This document shows, in pieces, positions 1-5,982 of a stretch of DNA of 6,421 nt. The stretch comes from Candidatus Altarchaeum sp. CG2_30_32_3053 (GTDB taxonomy: Archaea > Altiarchaeota > Altiarchaeia > Altiarchaeales > Altiarchaeaceae), in NCBI GenBank assembly GCA_001873845.1, contig MNZY01000160.1, positions 1 to 6,421 on the forward strand. The letters run 5' to 3'. Each line of letters begins with the position of its first letter. Within the stretch, counting starts at the first letter, position 1. A program made the translations under genes and the position numbers. A model generated the notes under the pieces. That model was not told where the DNA came from. It saw only the letters and a list, made by a program, of their open reading frames with translations, and searched no databases.

Positions 1-405
1 ATAAAAACAAAAATTTTGGCGAGAGATATAGAAGTTGAAGATTTGGCTTATGCCGATGGTCTTGGATTAAATTTATACCACTTGAAAAATTTTGAAGATG
101 TTGAAGAAATCATAAAAGAAGTCAAAAAAAAGGAAAAGGTATTTGCTGTTCATGCGGGTGAAACAAAAGGCGAAATCAAAGAAGCATTAAATTTGAAGAT
201 TTTGCCAGACATAATTATCCATTTTTTAAATCCAAGTGAAAAAGAAATTAAAGCTGTAAAAATGGGCAAAATAACTGTTGTTTTATGTCCGAGAAGTAAT
301 GCCTTGCTCAAATGCGGAATCCCTGATTTAAAGGAAATAATAAAAGCGAAAATTAATGTTTGCTTGGGCACAGATAATGTCATGCTAAACTCCCCTGACT
401 TATGA
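1..405 (+). CDS. Amidohydrolase/deaminase, C-terminal half (5'-partial and truncated at its 3' end)
   Basis: This is the back half of a metal-dependent amidohydrolase of the chlorohydrolase/deaminase type, which hydrolyses C-N bonds (for example deamination) on small cytosolic substrates. The substrate cannot be told. The frame is open from base 1, so the true start lies outside the window. Visible active-site parts are HAGE (His at 151-153, Glu at 160-162, the HxxE motif), the His of IIIH (220-222), the conserved CPRSN segment, and LGTDN with the metal-binding Asp at 373-375. In the family SPD is followed by an aromatic residue and a stretch like REMEF, then roughly 70 or more further residues. 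Here SPDL is followed by TGA. The next codons (KKTEFA) still resemble the family, but a TAA follows at 472-474, so the normal C-terminus is missing either way. This is either a decayed gene or a truncated protein of doubtful activity. The matching N-terminal half lies at the other edge of the window. Confidence 0.85.
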   Translation: MKTKILARDIEVEDLAYADGLGLNLYHLKNFEDVEEIIKEVKKKEKVFAVHAGETKGEIKEALNLKILPDIIIHFLNPSEKEIKAVKMGKITVVLCPRSNALLKCGIPDLKEIIKAKINVCLGTDNVMLNSPDL

Positions 406-482
406 AAAAAGACAGAATTTGCAAAATTAATTAATTATTTAATACAAAAGTTTCCCAATTCATTAAATTATTAATATTAAAC

Positions 483-508
483 GTATAAATAATCTCAAAA
501 ATTTATAC
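483..508. repeat. Perfect 8-bp inverted repeat containing a TATA-like box
   Basis: gtataaat at 483-490 and atttatac at 501-508 are perfect inverted copies with a 10-nt spacer. It can form a small A/T stem. The arm also contains tataaata (484-491), a good match to an archaeal TATA box, and by symmetry a similar box faces the other way. It could be a promoter (possibly bidirectional) or a hairpin. Position and symmetry are directly visible; function is inference. Confidence 0.45.
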
Positions 509-551
509 AAAAGATTTAAATCCTTGTTTTAGGAAATATTTTCACAATTTT

Positions 552-567
552 AAAATCAACAGATTTT
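552..567. repeat. Small perfect hairpin
   Basis: aaaatc (552-557) and gatttt (562-567) form a perfect 6-bp stem around a 4-nt loop, AACA. On its own an A/T-rich stem of this size is weak evidence. It counts mainly as one of several symmetric elements lined up in this non-coding stretch. Confidence 0.4.
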
Positions 568-585
568 CAATCTTATTTTAAATTT

Positions 586-656
586 AAATCTCCGAACGAA
601 GTGAGGTGACAAAATGTTCTGAACATTTTGTAAATCTCCGAACAACAGCGAGGTGA
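586..656. repeat. Two-copy direct repeat flanking a palindrome
   Basis: Copy 1 (586-609) and copy 2 (632-656) share aaatctccgaac at the start and gaggtga at the end, and differ only in a 5 to 6 nt middle (gaagt against aacagc). In each copy CTC and GAG can pair across the variable middle. In copy 2 the outer aaatctcc can also pair with ggtgattt (652-659), with one T-T mismatch. The conserved stem parts and changed loop look like a structured element whose copies have diverged in the loop. The GC content is well above the surroundings. Confidence 0.65.
609..631. repeat. Perfect 23-nt palindrome between the two repeat copies
   Basis: acaaaatgttc (609-619), one central T (620), then gaacattttgt (621-631) is a perfect 11+11 dyad. 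As DNA it could bind a dimeric protein. As RNA it would fold with a small loop near the centre. It exactly fills the gap between the two copies of the 24/25-nt repeat, so the three parts appear to form one unit. Confidence 0.65.
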
Positions 657-750
657 TTTGTTAATGAAGTAAATTGAAATAGGAAACTTTTGTTTAATAT
701 ATTATTTAATTTATTTAATATCCAAATTTAATAAATTATTTAGTGGTTAA

Positions 751-759
751 AATATAAAA
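751..759 (+). promoter_or_regulatory. Candidate archaeal TATA box for the small membrane protein gene
   Basis: aatataaaa lies about 31 nt upstream of the ATG at 786. The usual archaeal spacing of about 25 nt from TATA box to transcription start would put the start at about 779-783, giving a leaderless or nearly leaderless mRNA. This fits the absence of a ribosome binding site and argues against the GTG at 777 as start. The A/T-rich background lowers certainty. Confidence 0.45.
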
Positions 760-785
760 AATTAACTATTCAAAAAGTGCTAAAA

Positions 786-1211
786 ATGGAAAAAATAAAT
801 AAGTACTTGTTGGTTATGGCTGCCGTTGCAGTGTTTGTTATCTGCATAGCGTTGTTTGCAGGAGGAATTAATAATAATGTCAAAATAGAAAATGCAAGCA
901 TGCTCATAACAGATAATAAAACAAACATTAATCCTGAAGGTGAAATCACTACTCCTTCATCAATCAGTTTAGACGATAAAAAAAATATTCTAAGCAAGTA
1001 TAAAAACACAAACCCAAAAAAAGGCGGATTTAAAATAGAAAGAGGTGCAAAAATAAATGTTACTAATATACCTGTGCCAAAGGAAATAGTAATTGAGGCA
1101 ATTGCCAACGGAGACAAAAAAGTTACAGAAGAAGATATTATTGCAATTGCCAAAGAATACAATATGAATGTTACAGAAATTAAAAATGGAATAATTGACG
1201 CTAAAACTTGA
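786..1211 (+). CDS. Small membrane-anchored protein of unknown function (141 aa)
   Basis: I do not recognise this protein. Residues 1-6 (MEKINK) are basic, and residues 7-27 (YLLVMAAVAVFVICIALFAGG) form one membrane-spanning or uncleaved signal segment. The rest should lie outside the cell. It has a polar linker (28-98) with sequons at N36, N44 and N91, and then a more compact, probably helical C-terminal part (99-138, from VPKEIVIEAIANG to EIKNGIID) with another sequon at N128. There is no Cys outside the membrane segment. The in-frame GTG at 777 would add three residues, but it lies upstream of the transcription start expected from the TATA-like box at 751-759, so ATG at 786 is preferred. 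A stop-rich gap and a terminator-like hairpin follow, so it is probably transcribed alone. Opposite-strand frames here are shadows. It could be an accessory to the surface protein downstream, but nothing in it proves that. Confidence 0.75.
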   Translation: MEKINKYLLVMAAVAVFVICIALFAGGINNNVKIENASMLITDNKTNINPEGEITTPSSISLDDKKNILSKYKNTNPKKGGFKIERGAKINVTNIPVPKEIVIEAIANGDKKVTEEDIIAIAKEYNMNVTEIKNGIIDAKT

Positions 1212-1305
1212 CAAAATAGTTCATAACCTATAATCTTTAGCCTAAAATGCATCACCAATTTTAAAATGCTAATGAAAACTAATTGCCAGTCATGGAATAA
1301 TCATT

Positions 1306-1323
1306 ACATGTTCGCATGTTTTT
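1306..1323 (+). terminator. TTCG-loop hairpin followed by a T-run
   Basis: acatg (1306-1310), loop ttcg (1311-1314), catgt (1315-1319) is a perfect 5-bp stem with a UUCG-type tetraloop, followed at once by T's up to 1323. It lies between the small membrane protein gene and the putative regulator gene. This is a compact intrinsic-terminator shape; in archaea the T-run alone can be enough. It could also be a 5' element of the next transcript. The stem contains an ATG (1316-1318) in frame with the next gene. Confidence 0.5.
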
Positions 1324-1326
1324 CAC

Positions 1327-1335
1327 TATTAAAAT
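1327..1335 (+). promoter_or_regulatory. Candidate TATA box for the regulator/surface-protein transcript
   Basis: tattaaaat is centred about 30 nt upstream of the ATG at 1361. With normal archaeal spacing, transcription would start near 1356-1358, so the mRNA would begin just before that ATG. It lies directly downstream of the terminator-like hairpin, as expected for a new transcription unit. The same spacing is seen for the genes at 786 and 6021. Confidence 0.4.
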
Positions 1336-1360
1336 CATGAAAAGTTGTAACACTTATTTC

Positions 1361-2251
1361 ATGACAAACTCTAAAATGGATGAAAATATTAAAAAAATAA
1401 CAGAATTGTTGGTAAAGGAGATGGAGGTATTTCATTATGGTTTTAGTGATTTTAATAAAAAATACCAACTTATAAAAGAGATAAATAAGGATCTTTCTGT
1501 GTACCCAAGAGACACAGTAAAAAATATTATAAAGGATTTAGAAGACAAAGGGATAGTGGAGCATTTAAATATTGATCTACTGCAACCAAAAAAATCAAAT
1601 GTGGTAACAGCGTATAAAAAAGATGATGTTATATGGGTCTATGGAGGAGAGTTAATACCTCTTATTCCCTCGCCACAAATTTCTACGCACAAAATATTTC
1701 TTAGATCTATTGACAACATGTTGGAAGAAGAAGCGTATTATAATATTATTGATAGGCTATTTCCTATGGTGTGTAATTGTGAACTCCATTGTAATTACGA
1801 TGTTAATGGCAATGTTATGTTTATTGATAGCGTGAGAAATATATTAAAACTTATTGGAGCAAAAAGTGTAGAAGTCAACATAAAACGTGGAGCAATATTT
1901 TTTCAACTTTCGCGAAAAAGGATAAAATATTGGTTTGGCGGATCTCTTAGTAAAACAAATCCTTTATCTAATGGGGAATCGTTACTAAAAGGATTAAAAA
2001 TTATTAAACACTCTGAATCAATTGTTGAGTTACTTCATGTTATTAGAGTATATAATGAAAAAAGTAATCCTCTTGTGGTATTCGAAATCACTGAGATTGG
2101 GGATCCGGGGAGTTTTTATGGATTTACAATCAACAGCGCAGAATATGAGGAAAAAATTTTTGAAATCTTGGAAGAATACGCATCCAAGTACAAATGTAAT
2201 TTAGTAATCAAAAATGAACAAAAAAACACGAATGAAAATGTCAAGAAATAA
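1361..2251 (+). CDS. Hypothetical cytoplasmic protein with a likely winged-helix N-terminus (296 aa)
   Basis: I do not recognise the family. No signal peptide or membrane segment is seen, so it should be cytosolic. Residues about 8-70 are helical and end in a pattern typical of a winged-helix DNA-binding domain: KKYQLIKEIN, then YPRDTVKNIIKDLEDKGIVEHL, where the helix before KGIVEHL would be the recognition helix. Residues 88-135 contain a WVYGGELIPLIPSPQ strand/loop and an acidic helix. A small Cys cluster, CNCELHC, sits at 138-144. The rest (150-285) alternates strands and helices, with IKRGAIFFQLSRKRIKYWFGG and LVVFEITEIGDPGSFYGF. An unknown sensor or dimer domain is possible. In-frame ATGs at 1316, 1337, 1361 and 1376 compete. 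The one at 1316 lies inside a hairpin stem; 1361 fits the TATA-like box at 1327-1335. The 3' end overlaps the surface-protein gene, suggesting one transcript and possibly autoregulation. A transcription regulator is the likely role but unproven. Confidence 0.75.
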   Translation: MTNSKMDENIKKITELLVKEMEVFHYGFSDFNKKYQLIKEINKDLSVYPRDTVKNIIKDLEDKGIVEHLNIDLLQPKKSNVVTAYKKDDVIWVYGGELIPLIPSPQISTHKIFLRSIDNMLEEEAYYNIIDRLFPMVCNCELHCNYDVNGNVMFIDSVRNILKLIGAKSVEVNIKRGAIFFQLSRKRIKYWFGGSLSKTNPLSNGESLLKGLKIIKHSESIVELLHVIRVYNEKSNPLVVFEITEIGDPGSFYGFTINSAEYEEKIFEILEEYASKYKCNLVIKNEQKNTNENVKK

Positions 2252-5200
2252 ATATATTTTTTGGGTTGTAGCGATTTTATTAATATTTAGTATGTTATTG
2301 AGCGTATATGCTGAACAATGTACATTATATAAAAACCCTAAGATAGAGGTTAAAAAAGATAGCCATGAACCCTATGGCGACCATTACAATATTTATATAA
2401 AAGCAAAAGGGAAAGAAAAAGAAAATTGGCATCTTAAGTCTGAAAATGGCCAGTCTAAAGTTTGGGGACCAGGAGTGCCTTATAACAAAGGCCCAAGTGG
2501 TGTTGGATATTCCCCGTCTGAAGCATTTAAAAATGCTGGAGCATCTCCAGGAACTGTTAGGCTTATCAAAAACATTGAAGGTAAGGGCGGTGTATTCAAG
2601 TCTTTTTCACCTCCACTTGAGCCTGTTATTCCAATAGACAATCCTCATACTAAACCACCAACTACTACTCCATATCTCATCCCCACACTCATATTATTGT
2701 TTGTTATAGTATGTTTTCTATTTATTTTTATGTTGACTATCTCTTCTGTATCTTATAAAAACAAAAAACATATTTTTCGAACTGCAACCACAGGATTTTT
2801 TATTGTAAGTATTATTTTCTCTTTTCTCATTTCTGCTGACGCTGCATGTTTAGCAAAGATAGGTGTAAAAGTTGGTGGCATTTCCACAAACATCTCAGCT
2901 CAGTTTTTAGAGAATTTAACTGATATCAAAGCGGTGGTTTATGATCCGTATTTAGAAGAGTTGATTTTTGTTGGGGAAGAGAATTATTCTTTGTCGAAGG
3001 TTGATTTGGATGATCTTGCGATGGCGTTGGAAGTTCCTAAAGAGGATCAGTGGGTTGATATGGATGTGGACGTGGACACAAGCGGTGTTACCTTTGGAGA
3101 TTCAAGACTGGTTAATTCTTCAACAAGTTATAAATTGTTTTCAGCAGATTATTTATTGAAAAATATGACTTTGGATAATGTTTCTGATTGTGTGTGCTGG
3201 AAGAGATGCGGAGGCGATGAAACAAGGAGGATATGGATTTATCCGAATGAGTCTGTGTTGAATATCACGAATAATTCGTTTGTTTGGAATAAATTCAGTG
3301 TGAGCGTTAGTCAGGAATATCTCTCTGGAAGATCTGATAATTGCACGAACGAGTGCTGGAATTCCTGGGCGAGTCATCTTGCAAACAATTTTTTAAATTT
3401 ATCAAAAGATCATGAAGAATGGAGTAAAGTTATATCCTCTGCAAAAACAGCTTCCATAGCCAATTGGGTTAAGGACAACAAGATCAATTATTCCTGGTTT
3501 TTAGAGAACTACACACGCAATCAGAATACTACGCCAAGTTTTGTACCAACGCAACACAATGAATGGTGGATGTGTCAATGCAATGGAAGCGACTGCGGAA
3601 ACTGCAACGTTTTACTGAAATTCACAGAACAGGGAGACAGTTACACATGGGTTTCGGAACAGTTCGGGTACGAAGATTGCAGTACCTATGTTTCATACGG
3701 GGATGACATTTATACAACCTATAACTTGCCGTTCAACTTTCCCTTTTACAACAACCAATACTCAAGCATGTATATACACAGTAATGGATATATTACATTC
3801 GACAGTCCTGTTGCCGGCTGGTCTGGTTTCTGGAGTAAATTCATAAACCACAAAATGATTGCACTTGATACTCGAGACCTGATAACAAACATATATGTAT
3901 GCAATCATCAAAACTATGTTACAGTAAGGCTAACTGGCGGATATTACGGAAAGACCACATCAGTAGATGTTGAAGCGTTGCTCTATCAAAACGGCACAAT
4001 AAAATTAATGCTAAAAGATGTTGGCGCATATACTGATTATTGGGGCAATGGTATTATTACAGGTGTGAGTAATGGAACTGGAAAATATACAACTGCAACA
4101 ATGGATTTATATGGTGGTGTAACCCTGGATTTTAACAACACTTATGTTAGAAACGAAAATGTTGAAGCGATAAAACTTGCTACATTGTTGTCAAGACCTT
4201 GGGATGATGAAGTAACTTGGAATGTCAGGTTTAATGGAAAAAATTATACTGCTGTTGCTTTGTCTTTGGGAAGCCCAAAACAAATAAATTATTCTGTAGA
4301 TTATAACACCTATCATGAAACACCGTTAGGTGATGATGTGGATTATAATGCTTATGTTGTTTCAATAGTGCCAGAGACATTAGAAATTTCTCCGGGCAAG
4401 CCATTAAATTTAAATATGTCTGTGCAAGGAAAAGATATTATGGCGAATGTTTCTCTAAAATTAGTTCCATTAAATAGCACGCATATACAAGAAAGAAATA
4501 TTATCTCGCAAAATAGTTTTAATACTATTGCATTATGGGAACCTCCTGTAAATAAAAATGCAAGTTTACAGATGCCTTCTAACTTAAAAAGAGGCTCTTA
4601 TCAAATTTACGCTGAAACTTATGTTAATGGAACCTTGCAGGATATCGCAGTCTCAGATTACCTATACTACACACCAATAAATGGCGACTATGTGCTTTAC
4701 AATGCAACTGAATATACAGTAACAAATGGTTCTATTGTTAATAATGACTGTTATGCGGATGGAAATTTAAGTGATTGCTATATGACAGTTAATTATGTAA
4801 AAAGAGAGGGCAACTATATTGAATTTTCCTTTAACCTGATCGGCACTGGTGATGGTCTGATCTATGCAAACGAAAACCTAATCGGAAATCTGAGTTTTTA
4901 TGAAGATAATTATACATTTGTAATTCCAAACTTGAATTCATCTAAAACCAACATTATTTCAATAAAGATTTTTGATCATGAATATGAAGTGTATTATATA
5001 CTAAACATCACTATCCCCTCTGCTCCTTGGGGGAATTCTTCATGGAAGTATAGGAAACCAATAACATTAAATTCGACGACGTATATTGCGGACTACCAAT
5101 TTTCAATAACCTTAAATTCCACAAACTTTAACTTCTCAAAAGCAAACCCAAGCGGCTCAGACATAAGATTTATTGATGGAAACAAAGAGTTAAATTACTG

Positions 5201-5855
5201 GGTTGAATCATGGAATTCAACAAACGCAAAAATATGGATAAAAGTTAATCTGACAGCAAATTCAACGAAAACAATTTATTTATATTATAGAAATCCTTCT
5301 GCTACAAGTTTAAGTAATGAAAATGTGGTTTTTTTAATAAAGGACTTAAGTTTTGAAAAGGCTTCAGGAGATTGGATTTGGGGAGGACCAGGTAATCATA
5401 AACGTGATACTACTGAAAAACATCATGGCTCTTGGAGTGCTTTAACTGGGTTTAGGGATGCTTCCAATGTTGCCAACGGCTATGATTATGTTTATCAAGA
5501 TATCATTATACCAAGTGAAGGTCAAACGATTTTAGAATTCTGGTGGAAATTTCATACAAACGATTACTGTAACTACGATTTGGCAACTATGCATATTAAG
5601 GATACCTCTAACAACATATTAGCCACTCCTTTAAACTTTTGTTGTTCGGGGTGTTCTGGATATAATGTTTTCCCTTGGCAAAAGGTAACCTATAATCTAA
5701 CCCCTTGGGCAGGACAAACTATTCGATTGTGGTTTGAAACGGCAAATAGAGTAGATACCCTCTTTACCACATGGACATATTATGACCATGTGTTAGTTCG
5801 CAAATACACCTCCCCAGAACCATCAGTATCCATCGGAGCAGAGGAATCTAATTAA
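2214..5855 (+). CDS. Giant multidomain surface protein with membrane hairpin, Cys-rich region, DUF2341 and C-terminal jelly-roll-like domain (1213 aa)
   Basis: This looks like a cell-surface adhesin or envelope glycoprotein. Order by residue: signal peptide 1-33 (likely cut after VYA); small domain 34-132 of unknown type with WGPGVPY; Pro/Thr linker 133-153; membrane segment 154-176; basic loop YKNKKHIFR; second hydrophobic segment 191-209; domain 212-325 with VVYDPYLEELIFVGEENYSL and DLDDLAMAL; Cys-rich region 326-489; beta-rich domain 491-645 with NFPFYNNQYSSMYIHSNGYI, resembling nidogen-like or related FPFYG...SNGY modules; beta-rich or Ig-like stretches 716-825 and 826-935; DUF2341 at 939-1040 (WKYRKPITLNST, SGSDIRFIDG, TIYLYYRNPSAT); jelly-roll-like domain 1041-1195 (WWKFH, WQKVTYNLTPWAGQTIRLWF); tail SPEPSVSIGAEE, typical after DUF2341. 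More than 30 N-X-S/T sequons are present. There is no C-terminal anchor, so the hairpin probably holds it in the membrane. Start options are ATG 2214, 2232 and 2238, all overlapping the upstream gene; no ribosome binding site decides between them. Ligand unknown. Confidence 0.88.
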   Translation: MNKKTRMKMSRNKYIFWVVAILLIFSMLLSVYAEQCTLYKNPKIEVKKDSHEPYGDHYNIYIKAKGKEKENWHLKSENGQSKVWGPGVPYNKGPSGVGYSPSEAFKNAGASPGTVRLIKNIEGKGGVFKSFSPPLEPVIPIDNPHTKPPTTTPYLIPTLILLFVIVCFLFIFMLTISSVSYKNKKHIFRTATTGFFIVSIIFSFLISADAACLAKIGVKVGGISTNISAQFLENLTDIKAVVYDPYLEELIFVGEENYSLSKVDLDDLAMALEVPKEDQWVDMDVDVDTSGVTFGDSRLVNSSTSYKLFSADYLLKNMTLDNVSDCVCWKRCGGDETRRIWIYPNESVLNITNNSFVWNKFSVSVSQEYLSGRSDNCTNECWNSWASHLANNFLNLSKDHEEWSKVISSAKTASIANWVKDNKINYSWFLENYTRNQNTTPSFVPTQHNEWWMCQCNGSDCGNCNVLLKFTEQGDSYTWVSEQFGYEDCSTYVSYGDDIYTTYNLPFNFPFYNNQYSSMYIHSNGYITFDSPVAGWSGFWSKFINHKMIALDTRDLITNIYVCNHQNYVTVRLTGGYYGKTTSVDVEALLYQNGTIKLMLKDVGAYTDYWGNGIITGVSNGTGKYTTATMDLYGGVTLDFNNTYVRNENVEAIKLATLLSRPWDDEVTWNVRFNGKNYTAVALSLGSPKQINYSVDYNTYHETPLGDDVDYNAYVVSIVPETLEISPGKPLNLNMSVQGKDIMANVSLKLVPLNSTHIQERNIISQNSFNTIALWEPPVNKNASLQMPSNLKRGSYQIYAETYVNGTLQDIAVSDYLYYTPINGDYVLYNATEYTVTNGSIVNNDCYADGNLSDCYMTVNYVKREGNYIEFSFNLIGTGDGLIYANENLIGNLSFYEDNYTFVIPNLNSSKTNIISIKIFDHEYEVYYILNITIPSAPWGNSSWKYRKPITLNSTTYIADYQFSITLNSTNFNFSKANPSGSDIRFIDGNKELNYWVESWNSTNAKIWIKVNLTANSTKTIYLYYRNPSATSLSNENVVFLIKDLSFEKASGDWIWGGPGNHKRDTTEKHHGSWSALTGFRDASNVANGYDYVYQDIIIPSEGQTILEFWWKFHTNDYCNYDLATMHIKDTSNNILATPLNFCCSGCSGYNVFPWQKVTYNLTPWAGQTIRLWFETANRVDTLFTTWTYYDHVLVRKYTSPEPSVSIGAEESN

Positions 5856-5927
5856 TTTTTCTCTTTTGGATTATTATTAGAAGCAGTTTCAATTGAATTT
5901 TCGCCGTACACGTGTTTTACTTTTTTT
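5856..5927 (+). terminator. T-rich tracts after the surface protein gene
   Basis: T-rich runs at 5856-5867 and 5915-5927 follow the stop codon at 5853-5855. The second starts right at the perfect palindrome acacgtgt (5908-5915) and contains seven T's in a row (5921-5927). Archaeal RNA polymerase terminates at such tracts, so either could end the regulator/surface-protein transcript. No long stem is seen. Confidence 0.4.
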
Positions 5928-5982
5928 ATCTCACCCTCGCTGTGTGGATCACTATCAGAGATTTTTCAAATAAATTCTTGCC

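Larger units (their letters stand above)
444..693. repeat. Imperfect inverted repeat enclosing a structured core
   Basis: The left arm at 444-466 and the right arm at 661-693 are inverted copies. A 12-nt exact core (acaaaagtttcc at 444-455, ggaaacttttgt at 682-693) is followed inward by an 8-nt exact match (ttcattaa at 459-466, ttaatgaa at 661-668). The similarity continues outward as A/T-rich sequence to about 427 and 712, where low complexity weakens it. The arms enclose about 194 nt that hold all the smaller hairpins. This could be the basal stem of a folded RNA or the terminal inverted repeats of a small non-autonomous element. No flanking target duplication is obvious. Confidence 0.55.
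406..785. other. Intergenic region of about 380 nt, AT-rich, dense in inverted and direct repeats
   Basis: No convincing gene is seen here on either strand. The first 66 bases are the open continuation of the amidohydrolase frame after its TGA. The rest holds an 8-bp inverted repeat (483-508), a 10-nt palindrome (513-522), a small hairpin (552-567), a two-copy repeat around a 23-nt palindrome (586-656), and long imperfect inverted arms (444-466 with 661-693). It ends with the promoter-like element of the next gene at about 751-759. The local GC peaks at about 590-656 stand out from the surrounding A/T runs and suggest a structured or selected element. Confidence 0.7.

Noticed and set aside
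150..383. Minus-strand frame of 77 codons inside the amidohydrolase fragment
   Set aside because: The plus strand carries the conserved amidohydrolase motifs; the antisense frame is a shadow.
403..405. TGA as a selenocysteine codon
   Set aside because: The family has an aromatic residue at this site, not Cys, and the frame ends 22 codons later anyway. No specific selenocysteine insertion structure is evident.
586..656. Two 24/25-nt repeats with a 22 to 23 nt spacer, like a minimal CRISPR array
   Set aside because: Only two copies, which differ in length and in the middle, and the spacer is itself a perfect palindrome. No cas gene is nearby.
777..785. GTG at 777 as the start of the small membrane protein
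   Set aside because: It would lie upstream of the transcription start predicted from the TATA-like box and adds only three residues; ATG at 786 gives a normal N-terminus.
770..1258. Minus-strand frames of 162 and 74 codons across the small membrane protein gene
   Set aside because: They lie opposite a better plus-strand gene with a clear membrane segment. Their Ile/Phe/Ser-rich sequence is what the complement of A-rich coding sequence gives.
2829..2849. Lipobox-like site at SADAAC after the second hydrophobic segment of the surface protein
   Set aside because: Asp at the -3 position does not fit a lipobox, and the position is better explained as the end of a membrane segment or a signal-peptidase-like site.
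3343..3356. gcac-gaacga-gtgc hairpin resembling the intergenic cgaacgaagtgag repeat core
   Set aside because: It lies within well-patterned coding sequence (NCTNECW) and shares only a short core; chance is enough to explain it.
3153..3377. Minus-strand frame of 74 codons inside the surface protein gene
   Set aside because: The plus-strand frame is continuous through this region with patterned Cys and sequons; the antisense frame has no supporting features.
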